Part shown: positions 47,101-55,491 of the stretch, piece after piece
Numbering within the stretch: position 1 is the first letter of the stretch
Layout: the number at the start of each line of letters is the position of its first letter
From: NCEH01 sp043195195
GTDB lineage: Bacteria > Pseudomonadota > Alphaproteobacteria > Rhizobiales > Xanthobacteraceae
DNA length: 64,000 nucleotides
NCBI RefSeq assembly: GCF_043195195.1
Contig: NZ_JBAFWT010000018.1
Span: 37,684-101,683, forward strand
Direction of reading: 5' to 3'
The notes under the pieces: generated by a model
Database searches by the model: none
What the model was told of the DNA's origin: nothing
What the model saw: the letters and a program-made list of their open reading frames with translations, nothing else
Position numbers and translations under genes: made by a program

Positions 47101-47691
47101 GAACCGAAAAGGCCCTATCCTGAAGGCACGGTGCCAAGGCCAAAACCCGCGGACGGAGCGCTCGACCCCATTCTGCGCGGCGATCTGATCCATCGCCTGC
47201 TGGCGGGGCTTGCCGGCGTTGCATCGACGCAGCGGGCGGCGGCGGCGGCGGGCCAGATGCTGCGGCATGTCGCCTCGACCCTGGCACCGGAGGTCCACGA
47301 CGCCCTCGCGGCGGAAGCGCTGGGCGTGCTCGACCATGCGCGGTTGGCGGAACTGTTCGGCGCCAGCAGCGTGGCCGAGGTGCCCATCGTCGGCCGGTGG
47401 ACCGCGGCGAGCGGCAGGCCGGTCTCGGTTTCCGGCCGTATCGATCGGCTGGCGGTGATGCCGGGCCGCATCCTGCTGGCGGATTTCAAGACCGACTCCG
47501 TGCTGCCGCGCAGCGCCGCGGAGATTGACAGCGCTTATGTTTCCCAGCTTGCCATCTATGGCGAGGTGGTGCGGCGCGCCTTCCCCGGCCGTGTGCTGGA
47601 GGCCCTGGTGGTCTATACGCACGGGCCGTTGGTCCATTCCCTCGCGCCCGAGCAACTCGCCCTCGCGCTCGCGGCGATTGATCGCCCATAG
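44194..47691 (+). CDS. addA: Double-strand break repair helicase AddA
   Basis: This 1165-residue UvrD-type helicase-nuclease has Walker A SANAGSGKTHVLAQRVVRLL (residues about 32-51), the motif LCLTYTKAAAANM, motif II VDEAQDTSPEQW, FVVGDEKQSIFSFQGADPR and VMTVHGAKGLEAPIV. A C-terminal nuclease has RIDRLAVMPGRILLADFKTDSV. With AddB it resects double-strand breaks for RecA loading. ATG at 44194 overlaps the addB stop (ATGA). trxA follows 119 bases later. Confidence 0.96.
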   Translation: MSDQAQSANAAKADATRRQSEASHPQSSAWVSANAGSGKTHVLAQRVVRLLLSGTPPGRILCLTYTKAAAANMANRVLDILGRWVGLSDAELDRELVRIDDRPANGDLRARARRLFAAALETPGGLKIQTIHAFCGGLLHRFPFEAGVAAGFSELDDVGRLDLMARIRSDLIVDATSTPQSALGRALAALIESLSDAGVVALLEAAVDARASIEPLGGDPLARRAAVARVLGIQPDETPARVRQEMLSSPDVPRSEWASIAACLREGTTSDRGLGDQLALAAFAGSDAEAVAAYLGVFLTDKYEPRATSRFLTKGLRAAYPELCARLDAEKERIAGLLDRLRAAETLARTDAALTLGAEACRRYAAQKAMRGVLDFDDLIARTADLLNRVPASWVHFKLDRGIDHVLVDEAQDTSPEQWKVVEGLIADFFSGEGAREGLTRTLFVVGDEKQSIFSFQGADPRTFGDMHARFAGAAGPQDFHNVSLPHSFRSAPGVLEAVDAIFAGAAARAGLTGDNSPPVHAAIRADAPSLVEIWPTTVPAPKPKVDDWRRPLDEVPADDPVNMLAQRIAAFVRQGIAARLAIPSRGGRAMQARDVLVLVRRRGRLFEAVIRALKAAGPGVDVAGADRLVIADHIAALDLMALGDALLSPDDDLALASALKSPLFGFTDEDLIKLCPPRAGRLSDALASEAGRFPHWDLAASRLELWRQEAPLLRPFDFYARVLGRDGGRRSMLARLGPEAADVLDEFMALARTYESTEPATLAGFLAFLRRGGAETKRDMESGRDEVRVMTVHGAKGLEAPIVILADTVDVPKARSAGGFLAVTGGSGGTIPVLAGRKEDGPAVLGLARAAAQEREREEYRRLLYVALTRAEDAVIVCGAETRVPGKDKAHARPEGCWYDLVRDALAEAAIEVEEPYAQGPVLRWRKGEGLGPSLEPSVPAAPPPAEAARLPDLRPPPRTALVRPSQSEPKRPYPEGTVPRPKPADGALDPILRGDLIHRLLAGLAGVASTQRAAAAAGQMLRHVASTLAPEVHDALAAEALGVLDHARLAELFGASSVAEVPIVGRWTAASGRPVSVSGRIDRLAVMPGRILLADFKTDSVLPRSAAEIDSAYVSQLAIYGEVVRRAFPGRVLEALVVYTHGPLVHSLAPEQLALALAAIDRP

Positions 47692-47810
47692 GCCGTTCGT
47701 GACCTTCGGGCAGTCGTCACGAGGGCGCGACTTGCCTTGACGGGAGGGGGAGGGGCTACCTACGTTGGGTCCACATCGGGATTCCCCCTTCGCCCCCTTC
47801 GAGGTGTGCC

Positions 47811-48131
47811 ATGGCAGTCGAAAAAGTATCGGATCAGAGTTTCGAACAGGACGTGCTCAAGTCTGGCGCGCCGGTCGTGGTGGATTTCTGGGCCGAATGG
47901 TGCGGTCCCTGCCGCATGGTGGGCCCGATCCTTGATGAAGTTTCCGGCGAGCTCGGAGACAAGCTGAAGATTGTAAAGCTGAACGTGGACGAAAATCCGG
48001 AGACGGCGTCCAAGTATGGCATCATGTCCATTCCCACCCTGCTCCTGTTCAAGGACGGCAAGATCGCGTCCCGTCAGGTCGGCGCGGCTCCCAAGGCGAA
48101 GCTGGTGCAGTGGATCAACGGCGCCATCTGA
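47811..48131 (+). CDS. trxA: Thioredoxin
   Basis: This 106-residue cytoplasmic disulfide reductant has the WCGPC active site (residues 30-34) within VVVDFWAEWCGPCRMVGPIL and the cis-proline loop in YGIMSIPTLLLFKDG. Length and motifs are those of thioredoxin 1. A possible promoter (TTGACG at 47737, TACGTT at 47761, 18-base spacer) lies upstream of it, so it need not depend on addBA transcription. A strong terminator follows. Confidence 0.97.
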   Translation: MAVEKVSDQSFEQDVLKSGAPVVVDFWAEWCGPCRMVGPILDEVSGELGDKLKIVKLNVDENPETASKYGIMSIPTLLLFKDGKIASRQVGAAPKAKLVQWINGAI

Positions 48132-48157
48132 GCGTCGTCTGGTTTAAGAAGTCCCAT

Positions 48158-48187
48158 GAAAAAGGCGGGCATTGCCCGCCTTTTTTG
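48158..48187. terminator. Bidirectional Rho-independent terminator
   Basis: GGCGGGC and GCCCGCC form a seven-base-pair stem around a short ATT loop, flanked by AAAAA on the left and TTTTTT on the right. It sits between the ends of the convergent trxA (plus) and the hypothetical gene (minus) and can stop both. Confidence 0.93.
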
Positions 48188-48218
48188 TTGCCTGAACGCT
48201 GGATCGGTTCCTGTGGCT

Positions 48219-48548
48219 TCAATGCTCGCTAAGCAGGCGCACGGAAACCGCACGCCATAGAGCCTCGCAGCCGGGGGCAAACGCGTTAAGCCGGTTAGCT
48301 TGCGCCTCTGCGGCTGCGATGTCGCGAAATGGCCAGGCTTCGTCGACGAAAAAAGCTGCGCCGGGAACGATCACGGGCGAGGCGTCGGACGTACCCACCG
48401 TTTCATGCCCGTCGAAGAACAGCCAGTTTGAAGGCGCTGCGTTCGCCATGCGTGCGACAACAAAGTCTGTGTCACGAACGGCACCGCGCGTGGGCAGGCT
48501 GATGTGACGCAAAAGGGACCGTTCGAAGAGGGGCAGGCTGAAATTCAT
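48219..48548 (-). CDS. Hypothetical protein
   Basis: I do not recognise this 109-residue protein. It has no signal peptide or membrane span. Notable text is LFERSLLRHISLPTRGAVRDTDFVVARM, then NWLFFDGHETVGTS, and a C-terminal AEAQANRLNAFAPGCEALWRAV helix. ATG at 48548 is used; an in-frame GTG at 48563 is possible. It converges on trxA with a shared terminator. Open length and composition fit a gene, but support is modest. Confidence 0.55.
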   Translation of the reverse strand: MNFSLPLFERSLLRHISLPTRGAVRDTDFVVARMANAAPSNWLFFDGHETVGTSDASPVIVPGAAFFVDEAWPFRDIAAAEAQANRLNAFAPGCEALWRAVSVRLLSEH

Positions 48549-48694
48549 TTTGGTCTCACGCACGCACGGCGGAAAGCATGTCCGCCTCTTAGAAGGGTTA
48601 AATGCCGCACAGCCCTTCTGGTTCCGCTAACCCTCAGTTTTGGTTGCAGATCTGCACGGTGCGGCGCGCGTAGAGCGGTGGCTTGACCGCATCT

Positions 48695-49432
48695 TCAATA
48701 GCTGACAGCGGCGAGATAGAGCCCGCAGGCCGGCGCCATCGGCCCGCAACGGGTGCGATCGGCGGCCGCGAGCGCATCCGCGAGGTCGTCTGCGCTCCAT
48801 CGCCCTTCGCCCACCCGCAGCAGCGAGCCCACCATCGAGCGCACCTGATGGTGCAGGAAAGAGCGCGCGGACGTCGTGACACGGATCTCTTCGCCGATCC
48901 GCGCCACGTCGAGCTGGTCTAAGGTCTTCAGCGGTGAGGCTGCTTGGCATTCGGCGGCGCGGAAGGTGGTGAAATCGTGCTTTCCCAGCAGGCGTTGGGC
49001 GGCGGCGTGCATGGCCTGCGCGTCCAGCTTCTGGGGAATGCGCCACGCCCGATCGCGCTCCAAGGCAAGATCGGGACGGCGGTTCACGATGCGATAGAGA
49101 TAGTGCCGCTTGGTCGCCGAAAAGCGCGCGTCGAAATCGTCCGCCACCCGCTCGGCGGAGAGGACGGCGACCGGATGGGGCCGCAGATGTGCGGTCAACG
49201 CATCGCGCACCACATCGGGGCGCCAGTCCTTGGCGAGGTCGACATGAGCCACCTGTCCGGTGGCGTGAACGCCGGAATCGGTGCGGCCCGCGCCAGCCAC
49301 CTGGGTTTTGGTCCCGGTCAGCCGCTCCACAGCCTCTGACAGCACACCCTGAACAGTCGGCAAATCCGCCTGGATCTGCCAGCCGGCGAAGGCCGTTCCG
49401 TCATATTCGATGATGAGCTTGTAGCGCGGCAT
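48695..49432 (-). CDS. truA: tRNA pseudouridine(38-40) synthase
   Basis: This 245-residue enzyme modifies uridines 38-40 in the anticodon stem-loop. Signatures: the start YKLIIEYDGTAFAGWQ, GAGRTDSGVHATGQVAHVD with the catalytic aspartate, FSATKRHYLYRI and SFLHHQVRSMVGSLLRVG. ATG at 49432 is chosen since conservation starts there. It begins 4 bases after the fmt stop, so fmt and truA form an operon. Confidence 0.96.
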   Translation of the reverse strand: MPRYKLIIEYDGTAFAGWQIQADLPTVQGVLSEAVERLTGTKTQVAGAGRTDSGVHATGQVAHVDLAKDWRPDVVRDALTAHLRPHPVAVLSAERVADDFDARFSATKRHYLYRIVNRRPDLALERDRAWRIPQKLDAQAMHAAAQRLLGKHDFTTFRAAECQAASPLKTLDQLDVARIGEEIRVTTSARSFLHHQVRSMVGSLLRVGEGRWSADDLADALAAADRTRCGPMAPACGLYLAAVSY

Positions 49433-49436
49433 GGGC

Positions 49437-50360
49437 TCACGCGAGCCGGTGGCCTGCCGCAAGGGCATTGCCGCGCAGGAACACCTCCGCCGGCATGGGT
49501 TGCTTGCCGGCCTTCTGCAGGCTGGTCAGTCGCACTGCCCCTTCGCCGCAGGCGATGGTCAGCCGGTCGTCGAGAACCTCTCCCGGTGCGCCGGACCCGT
49601 CCGCACGGGTCGACCGCAGCACCTTCACCCGTGCCTCATCCTCGCCGAGCGGGAACCAGGCACCTGGGAAGGGGGAGAGGCCGCGAATCTGATTGTGGAC
49701 CTCGCGCGCCGGGTGGCTCCAGTTGATGCGCGCCTCGCCCTTGGCGATCTTGGCGGCATATTTGATCCCGTCATCGCTCTGGGGCGTGAAGTGCAGGCCG
49801 CCTCGTTCCAGGGCCGCCAGCGCCCGGCCCATCAGATCGGCGCCCAGGACCATCAGCTTGTCGTGTAGTTCGCCGCTGGTCATGTCGGGGGCAATGGTGA
49901 CTCGTTCCAGCAGGCCGACCGGCCCGGTATCGAGGCCGGCCTCCATCTTCATCACGGCAATGCCGGTTTCCGCATCGCCCGCCATGACGGCGCGCTGGAT
50001 CGGCGCGGCGCCGCGCCAGCGGGGCAGCAGGGAGGCGTGCAGGTTCAGGCAGCCGAGGTCTGGAGCGTCCAGGATGGGCTGCGGCAAGATCAGGCCATAG
50101 GCGACCACCACTGCCACGTCGGCCCGAAGCTCGCGCATCTGCTGCGCCGCCTCTTCGGTGCGCAGCGTCTTTGGGGTGAACACCGGCAGACCGAACTTTT
50201 CCGCCAACGCATGGACCGGGGAGGGCGTGAGGTCGAGGCCCCGCCGGCCGGCGGGCGCCGGGGCGCGGCTGTAGACCGCAACCACCTCATGGCCGCGCGC
50301 GACGATCTCGGTGAGGGTCGGCACCGCAAAGTCCGGCGTGCCCATGAATACGATGCGCAT
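49437..50360 (-). CDS. fmt: Methionyl-tRNA formyltransferase
   Basis: This 307-residue enzyme formylates initiator Met-tRNA using 10-formyltetrahydrofolate. It begins MRIVFMGTPDFAVPTL and has the active-site text LNLHASLLPRWRGAAPIQRAV and GDAETGIAVMKMEAGLDTGP, with the C-terminal tRNA-binding domain ending near GNALAAGHRLA. It lies 148 bases after def on the same strand; def-fmt-truA is a common order in alphaproteobacteria. Confidence 0.97.
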   Translation of the reverse strand: MRIVFMGTPDFAVPTLTEIVARGHEVVAVYSRAPAPAGRRGLDLTPSPVHALAEKFGLPVFTPKTLRTEEAAQQMRELRADVAVVVAYGLILPQPILDAPDLGCLNLHASLLPRWRGAAPIQRAVMAGDAETGIAVMKMEAGLDTGPVGLLERVTIAPDMTSGELHDKLMVLGADLMGRALAALERGGLHFTPQSDDGIKYAAKIAKGEARINWSHPAREVHNQIRGLSPFPGAWFPLGEDEARVKVLRSTRADGSGAPGEVLDDRLTIACGEGAVRLTSLQKAGKQPMPAEVFLRGNALAAGHRLA

Positions 50361-50508
50361 CGGTCAAGTCTCTCGGCCGCCGCCTCGCACGCGGACCATG
50401 CGGCAGGCTCGGCTTGGGATCCGCGCCGGCGGGCCGTGCGGAGACGTGCCTTTTAGGGCAAGCAGGCCGGGTGCGGCAACGCGCAAGGCTGTTTTGTCCC
50501 GTGGTCGA

Positions 50509-51027
50509 TCAGCCCTCCGCCTCGCGACGCGCGGCCTTGGTGAACTTCTTGGTCACCCGATCGCGCTTGAGCTTGGACAGATGGTCGATGAACAGGACGC
50601 CGTTGAGATGGTCGATCTCATGCTGGATGCAGGTGGCGAAAAGGCCATCGGCCTCGGTCTCGACGGTCGCGCCTTCGAGGGTCTGAAAGCGCACCGTCAC
50701 CCGCGCTGGACGCTCGACCTCCTCGTAATATTCTGGGATCGACAGGCAGCCCTCGCTGTAGACCGAAAGTTCGTCCGAAGCGGCGATGATTTCCGGGTTG
50801 ATCAGGGCGAGTGGCTTCTTCTCCTCCCCCTCGCGTGTCGCATCGATCGTGACGACGCGCCGCATCACGCCCACCTGTACGGCCGCGAGCCCGATGCCCG
50901 GGGCGTCGTACATGGTTTCGAACATGTCCGCGACCAGCTTCTTCACCTCATGGTCGATCTTGGCGATCGGTTGCGAGATGAGCCGCAGCTTGGGTTCGGG
51001 GATGATGAGGATCGGACGTATGGACAT
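50509..51027 (-). CDS. def: Peptide deformylase
   Basis: This 172-residue metalloenzyme removes the formyl group from nascent N-termini. Motif I is GIGLAAVQVG, motif II EGCLSIPEYYEEV with the metal-binding cysteine and motif III HEIDHLNGVLFIDHLS with two metal histidines and the catalytic glutamate. ATG at 51027 is chosen because family similarity starts at MSIRPILIIPEPKLR; the frame is open 60 bases further. It is divergent from rmuC, with only 80 bases between the starts. Confidence 0.96.
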   Translation of the reverse strand: MSIRPILIIPEPKLRLISQPIAKIDHEVKKLVADMFETMYDAPGIGLAAVQVGVMRRVVTIDATREGEEKKPLALINPEIIAASDELSVYSEGCLSIPEYYEEVERPARVTVRFQTLEGATVETEADGLFATCIQHEIDHLNGVLFIDHLSKLKRDRVTKKFTKAARREAEG

Positions 51028-51107
51028 AAAACGCAGATAGGCGAAGGCCCGCAAATCGTCAACATGTTCGCGCTTTGTTCGTCGCAAGAATCGGGGTATG
51101 GAAACTT

Positions 51108-52361
51108 ATGAGCGAGGTTTTGCTTCTTCTCGGGTCGCAGGCGGTGACCGTTGGCGAGGCGCTGGCGGCTGCGGGAGCCGGCGTGTTTGCCGTCCTGGTC
51201 CTGATGCTCCTCGCCTCCCACCGCACCGCCCGGCAGCGCGCCGACGAGGCGGAAGACGCCGCCGCCCACGCGACCGAGATGGAAGCGCGGCTGCGCGATC
51301 TCGTCCGCATTCAGGCCGAAACTTCTGGCCGGGTGCAGACCATGGCCGAGGTGCTCGCCCAGAGGCAGAGCGAATTGGCGCGCGCGGTCTCAGAGCGACT
51401 CGATTCGACCTCCCATCGCCTCGGCGAAAGCTTCAACACCTCCGCGCGCGCGACCCATGAGAGCCTGACCAAGCTCGCGGAACGGCTGGTGATGGTTGAA
51501 AAGGCCGAAAAGAGCTTGAGCGACCTGTCTTCCCAGGTGATTTCGTTGCGCGAGACCCTCTCGAACAAACAGGCGCGTGGCGCCTTCGGGCAAGCGCGGA
51601 TGGAGGCCATCGTTGCCGACGGCCTGCCGCGGAACAGCTTTGCCTTCCAGCACACCCTCTCAAACGGCAAACGGCCGGACTGTGCGATCTTCCTGCCAGG
51701 GGACGCGCGCCCGCTGCTGGTGGATTCCAAATTTCCCCTAGAGGCTGTCACCGCCTTCCGCGAGGCGCCAACTGCGGAGAGCAAGAAGCTCGCGGCGGCG
51801 CGGCTGACCCAGGACATGATGAAGCATGTCAACGATGTCGCGGAGCGCTATCTCCTGCCCGGGGAGACGCAGGACATCGCCTTGATCTTCGTGCCGTCTG
51901 AATCCGTCTATGCCGAGATCAACGAGAATTTCGACGATATCATCCAGCGCGCCTTTCGCGTGCGCGTCGTGCTGGTGTCGCCCTCCTTGCTGATGCTGGC
52001 GATCCAACTGGTGCAGGCGATCTCGAAGGATGCCCGCATGCGCGAGCAGGCGGACCACATCCGCGCCGAAGTGGGTGCCCTGGTGTCGGACGTGGGACGC
52101 CTGCGCGAGCGAGTGGGTGAACTTTCCAAACACTTTGGCCTGGTGGGGGAGGACGTGTCCAAGGTCCTGATCTCCGCCGACAAGATCGCCAAGCGCGGCG
52201 CGCGGTTGGAACAGCTGGAGTTCGACGCGCCCGCCCTGCCGCCAAGCGACGCCGAAAAAGGCGGGGACAGCGTGTCCACTGCGTCCGCCCGATCCGCCCG
52301 GGCGTCTTCCCCGCCGATCCCCGCGTCCCTGCGTCTTAACCTGCACGGCGTCGCCGAGTGA
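51108..52361 (+). CDS. rmuC: DNA recombination protein RmuC homologue
   Basis: This 417-residue protein has an N-terminal membrane segment (AGAGVFAVLVLMLLASH, about residues 22-38), a long coiled coil (about 45-160) and the RmuC nuclease-like domain: ALIFVPSESVYAEINENFDDII-type text, GDARPLLVDSKFPLEA, and VVLVSPSLLMLAIQLVQAI. RmuC limits inversions and rearrangements at repeats in Escherichia coli; its biochemical role is not settled. ATG at 51108 is used. The C-terminus is a Ser/Ala/Pro-rich tail. Confidence 0.92.
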   Translation: MSEVLLLLGSQAVTVGEALAAAGAGVFAVLVLMLLASHRTARQRADEAEDAAAHATEMEARLRDLVRIQAETSGRVQTMAEVLAQRQSELARAVSERLDSTSHRLGESFNTSARATHESLTKLAERLVMVEKAEKSLSDLSSQVISLRETLSNKQARGAFGQARMEAIVADGLPRNSFAFQHTLSNGKRPDCAIFLPGDARPLLVDSKFPLEAVTAFREAPTAESKKLAAARLTQDMMKHVNDVAERYLLPGETQDIALIFVPSESVYAEINENFDDIIQRAFRVRVVLVSPSLLMLAIQLVQAISKDARMREQADHIRAEVGALVSDVGRLRERVGELSKHFGLVGEDVSKVLISADKIAKRGARLEQLEFDAPALPPSDAEKGGDSVSTASARSARASSPPIPASLRLNLHGVAE

Positions 52362-52492
52362 GGTACGTCCCGCAGCTGTGTGCGGACGATATTGCACCTT
52401 GCGTCGTCGTGCCGCGGCGGTAGCTTTACCTCGGCGTCACGAATCGAGGCGGATGGTCGGAAGAACCGGCACTGCGGAGTGAAAAGGAAAAA

Positions 52493-53374
52493 ATGCCTGA
52501 ATTGCCCGAGGTGGAAACCGTCCGCCGCGGTCTGATGCCGGTGTTGCAGGGGGCCGTGATCGAATCGGCGGAAGCGCGCCGGCCGGATCTGCGTTGGCCT
52601 CTGCCCGAGAGCTTCGCCGAGCGCCTTGCCGGTCGCCGCGTGGAGGCGGTCGGCCGGCGTGCGAAATATCTCCTTGCCGATCTCGATGGCGGCGAAGTCC
52701 TGGTGGTTCATCTCGGCATGTCCGGCTCGATCCGCATCGAGGGCGGCCCTAATGTGTCTCGTCCCGGCGGCTTCCATTATCCGCGTGGGCAGGATGGGCC
52801 GCACGACCATGTGGTGCTGCATCTCTCCACCGGCGCGACGGTCACCTTCAATGATCCCCGCCGGTTCGGTGCAATGCTCCTGGTGCCTTACGACCGCCTG
52901 GAGAGTCACCCGCTGCTGCGCAGCCTCGGGCCCGAGCCGCTAGGAAATTTGTTCCATGCCGAGCATTTGGCGCGGGTATGCGCCGGCCGGCGCTCCAGCC
53001 TGAAGGCGACGCTGCTCGACCAGAAGGTCGTTGCCGGGCTGGGGAATATCTATGTCTGCGAGGCTCTGCACCGGGCCAATCTCTCGCCGCGCCGCCTCGC
53101 CGCCTCATTGGCGACCAAGGCGGGCGGCCCCACAGCAAGGGGAGCGCGGCTGGTGACGGCGATCCGCGATGTGCTGCGCGAGGCGATCCAGGCCGGCGGA
53201 TCGAGCCTGCGCGATCATCGCCGGGTCAATGGCGAGCTTGGGTATTTCCAGCACGCCTTCCGTGTCTATGACCGCGAAGGGCAGCCATGCCCCACGCGCC
53301 ATTGCAAGGGCACTGTCCAGCGCATGGTGCAAGGTGCGCGATCCACCTTCTTCTGCGCGTCCTGCCAGCGCTGA
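52493..53374 (+). CDS. mutM: Formamidopyrimidine-DNA glycosylase
   Basis: This 293-residue base-excision enzyme removes 8-oxoguanine and formamidopyrimidines and nicks the abasic site. The N-terminus after methionine is PELPEVETVRRGL, with the catalytic proline. KYLLADLDGG and VVHLGMSGSI carry other active-site residues, and DQKVVAGLGNIYVCEAL precedes the helix-two-turn-helix. The C-terminal zinc finger has CPTRHCKGTVQRMV and FFCASCQ, four cysteines intact. It is followed by an enoyl-CoA hydratase gene, the usual neighbour. Confidence 0.97.
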   Translation: MPELPEVETVRRGLMPVLQGAVIESAEARRPDLRWPLPESFAERLAGRRVEAVGRRAKYLLADLDGGEVLVVHLGMSGSIRIEGGPNVSRPGGFHYPRGQDGPHDHVVLHLSTGATVTFNDPRRFGAMLLVPYDRLESHPLLRSLGPEPLGNLFHAEHLARVCAGRRSSLKATLLDQKVVAGLGNIYVCEALHRANLSPRRLAASLATKAGGPTARGARLVTAIRDVLREAIQAGGSSLRDHRRVNGELGYFQHAFRVYDREGQPCPTRHCKGTVQRMVQGARSTFFCASCQR

Positions 53375-53496
53375 CGGCGCTGGTGCTGGCCAAATGCGCC
53401 ACGCCTCGGGGTCGATCCGGGCATTGGGGCTCCTGCGCGGGGATGTTAAGCAGTGGCGCCGCGTGCGCTTCAAGCCCCGCGCGAGGGAGGATGAAA

Positions 53497-54270
53497 ATGG
53501 CGTATGAGACCATCCTGGTGGAGATCCACGGCCGCGTCGGCCTGATCCGTCTGAACCGGCCGCAGGCGCTGAACGCGCTCAATGCCCAGATCATTCGCGA
53601 GCTGAATACGGCGGTGGACCTGTTCGAGGCCGATCGTGAGATCGGCTGCATCGTCCTGACGGGCTCGGAGCGGGCCTTCGCCGCCGGCGCCGACATCAAG
53701 GAGATGAAGGACTTCACCTATCCCACGACCTATCTCGACGATTTCATCACCTCCTGGGAGCGCCTCTCGCGCGCCCGCAAGCCGGTGATCGCGGCGGTGG
53801 CGGGCTTTGCGCTGGGCGGGGGATGCGAGCTCGCCATGAGCTGCGATTTCATCCTGGCGGCGGACACCGCCAAGTTCGGCCAGCCTGAAATCAAGCTCGG
53901 CGTCATGCCCGGCGCCGGCGGCACCCAGCGCCTGACCCGCTTCGTGGGCAAGTCCAAGGCCATGGAAATGTGCCTTACCGGCCGGATGATGGATGCCGCC
54001 GAAGCGGAGCGGGCGGGGCTGGTCTCGCGCGTCGTGCCGGCAGCCGATCTGGTGGACGAGGCGCTGAAGGTCGCAGCCACCATCGCCGCCATGTCGCTGC
54101 CGGTGGCCATGATGACCAAGGAGAGCGTCAACCGCTCGTATGAGACCACGCTTTCCGAGGGCATGCGCTTCGAACGGCGGGTGTTTCACGCCCAGTTCGC
54201 CCTGGCCGACCAGAAGGAAGGCATGGCCGCTTTCTCCGAGAAGCGCCCGCCCAACTTCACCAACAGCTGA
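53497..54270 (+). CDS. Enoyl-CoA hydratase
   Basis: This 257-residue crotonase-fold protein hydrates trans-2-enoyl-CoA in beta-oxidation. Features: LIRLNRPQALNALN, the oxyanion-hole text FAAGADIKEM, the catalytic glutamate regions FALGGGCELAMSCD and QPEIKLGVMPGAGGTQRL. Length is exactly that of the EchA/paaF-like family. ATG at 53497 is preferred over 53491 because GGGAGG at 53485-53490 then has a 6-base spacing. In many relatives this gene is followed by rpsT-dnaA; here a tRNA and a decayed island follow instead. Confidence 0.95.
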   Translation: MAYETILVEIHGRVGLIRLNRPQALNALNAQIIRELNTAVDLFEADREIGCIVLTGSERAFAAGADIKEMKDFTYPTTYLDDFITSWERLSRARKPVIAAVAGFALGGGCELAMSCDFILAADTAKFGQPEIKLGVMPGAGGTQRLTRFVGKSKAMEMCLTGRMMDAAEAERAGLVSRVVPAADLVDEALKVAATIAAMSLPVAMMTKESVNRSYETTLSEGMRFERRVFHAQFALADQKEGMAAFSEKRPPNFTNS

Positions 54271-54411
54271 GGAGGTTTCCGCCCGGCGGAAGTTATCCAC
54301 CGGGCGGACCGTGATCCGGCAATCTTTCTTGGAAAGGTGGCTTGGCAGGCGTTGACAAGGCGGGACCTCCCCCCTTATGTCTCGCCTCCTCTCGACGGCC
54401 AAGGCCTTCGA

Positions 54412-54498
<87 letters not shown>

Positions 54499-54663
54499 TT
54501 CGCTCTTCTCAGAGCGTCTGACAAAGCTTCAAATTCATTTAAATTCAACGGCTTGAGCCCCTTTCAAGGGGTCATGACGTATCTCTCCGTGCCGTTGCAT
54601 CTCATCGATTTGTAGGCATGTTCGTAGGCATCTGCCTCGTGCCTACAAAAGAGATGCCTACAC

Positions 54664-55014
54664 ATGTCGCTCACCGACCTCGCGCTTCGCAACGCCAAGC
54701 CGAAGGACAAGTCTTACAAATTATTCGACGGCGGCGGCTTGCATGTGCTCGTCAGCCCGAACGGCAGCCGCATCTGGCGCCTGGTCTACAGGTTCTCCGG
54801 CAAGCCGAAGCAGCTTTCCTTCGGCCCCTGTCCCACCACATCGCTGGCCGATGCGCGCCTCAAGCGCGATGAAGCAAAAAAAAAGCTGCATAACGGAGAG
54901 GATCCCTCAACCGTTCGCAAGCTCGATAAGGTCGCGGCATCCGTAGCGGCGGAGAATACGTTCGGCGCGATAGCAGCGGAATATCTGGCAAGGCTGGAGT
55001 CGCGCGAAGCCGCT
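54664..55014 (+). pseudogene. P4-type tyrosine integrase, N-terminal fragment
   Basis: From ATG at 54664 the frame reads LTDLALRNAKPKDKSYKLFDGGGL, then a WRLVYRFSGKPKQLSFGP segment and SLADARLKRDEAKKKLHNGEDP, the arm-type DNA-binding domain of P4-family integrases. Similarity stops at about residue 117 (YLARLESREA). The open frame continues to 55329 only as antisense of the neighbouring fragment. The core-binding and catalytic domains (R-H-R-Y) are absent, so it cannot recombine. Its position just after tRNA-Leu is where such islands insert. Confidence 0.85.
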
Positions 55015-55491
55015 CATCGCAGCGAGTCGCTCGATATCCTCGCCCAAGTTCAAGCAAAGCCGCCCATTGGCTTGATCTGGATCGCGGCCAACACAGACAA
55101 CCGCCGTGTGATAAGCTTGACCACCGAAGAACTCGGTGAGCACGAACCCATCCTCTGCGTCGACAAAGTCCGCAACGGTTGCCTTGTTGGCGAACCGCAC
55201 GAAGCGCTGCCACAACTCGGGGGAACGTTGGAAAACGAGTCGACTGAGCTCCAGAGTCGCCAGCGCATCCGACATTGCATCGTGAGCGCGCGAATGAGCG
55301 ACGCCATTTGCAGCCGCGAGAGCCTGTAAGCGAAATGTTCGGCCGCCTTCGGCACCAAGCGGCACCACTAGATGTGCAGGCGACACGGCGTCTGCAGCCA
55401 TCACCAAGCTCAGAGCGTCGGCCCGGCAGTTTCTGTGGTTGCTCGTAAGGTAGGCGGGATAGAAGCACTGAAACAGTGCGTGGTTATCCCG
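55015..55491 (-). pseudogene. Exodeoxyribonuclease I (SbcB-like) internal fragment
   Basis: The minus strand from about 55491 reads DNHALFQCFYPAYLTSNHRN, then RADALSLVMAADAV, TFRLQALAAANGVAHSRAHDAMSDALATLELSRLV and SPELWQRFVRFANKATV. This matches the exonuclease-to-SH3 region of Exonuclease I, including the DALATLE-type catalytic stretch. The N-terminal exonuclease motifs and the C-terminal half are missing. It starts in frame directly after the stop codon of the hydrolase gene and ends at the integrase fragment, so both its ends are deletion junctions. Exact limits are uncertain by some tens of bases. Confidence 0.75.

Noticed and set aside
47737..47766. Promoter-like TTGACG-18-TACGTT upstream of trxA
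   Set aside because: Only a moderate match to consensus; mentioned with trxA but not listed as its own feature.
54291..54299. Isolated DnaA-box-like TTATCCACC after the enoyl-CoA hydratase gene
   Set aside because: A single box is expected by chance and no second one was found nearby.
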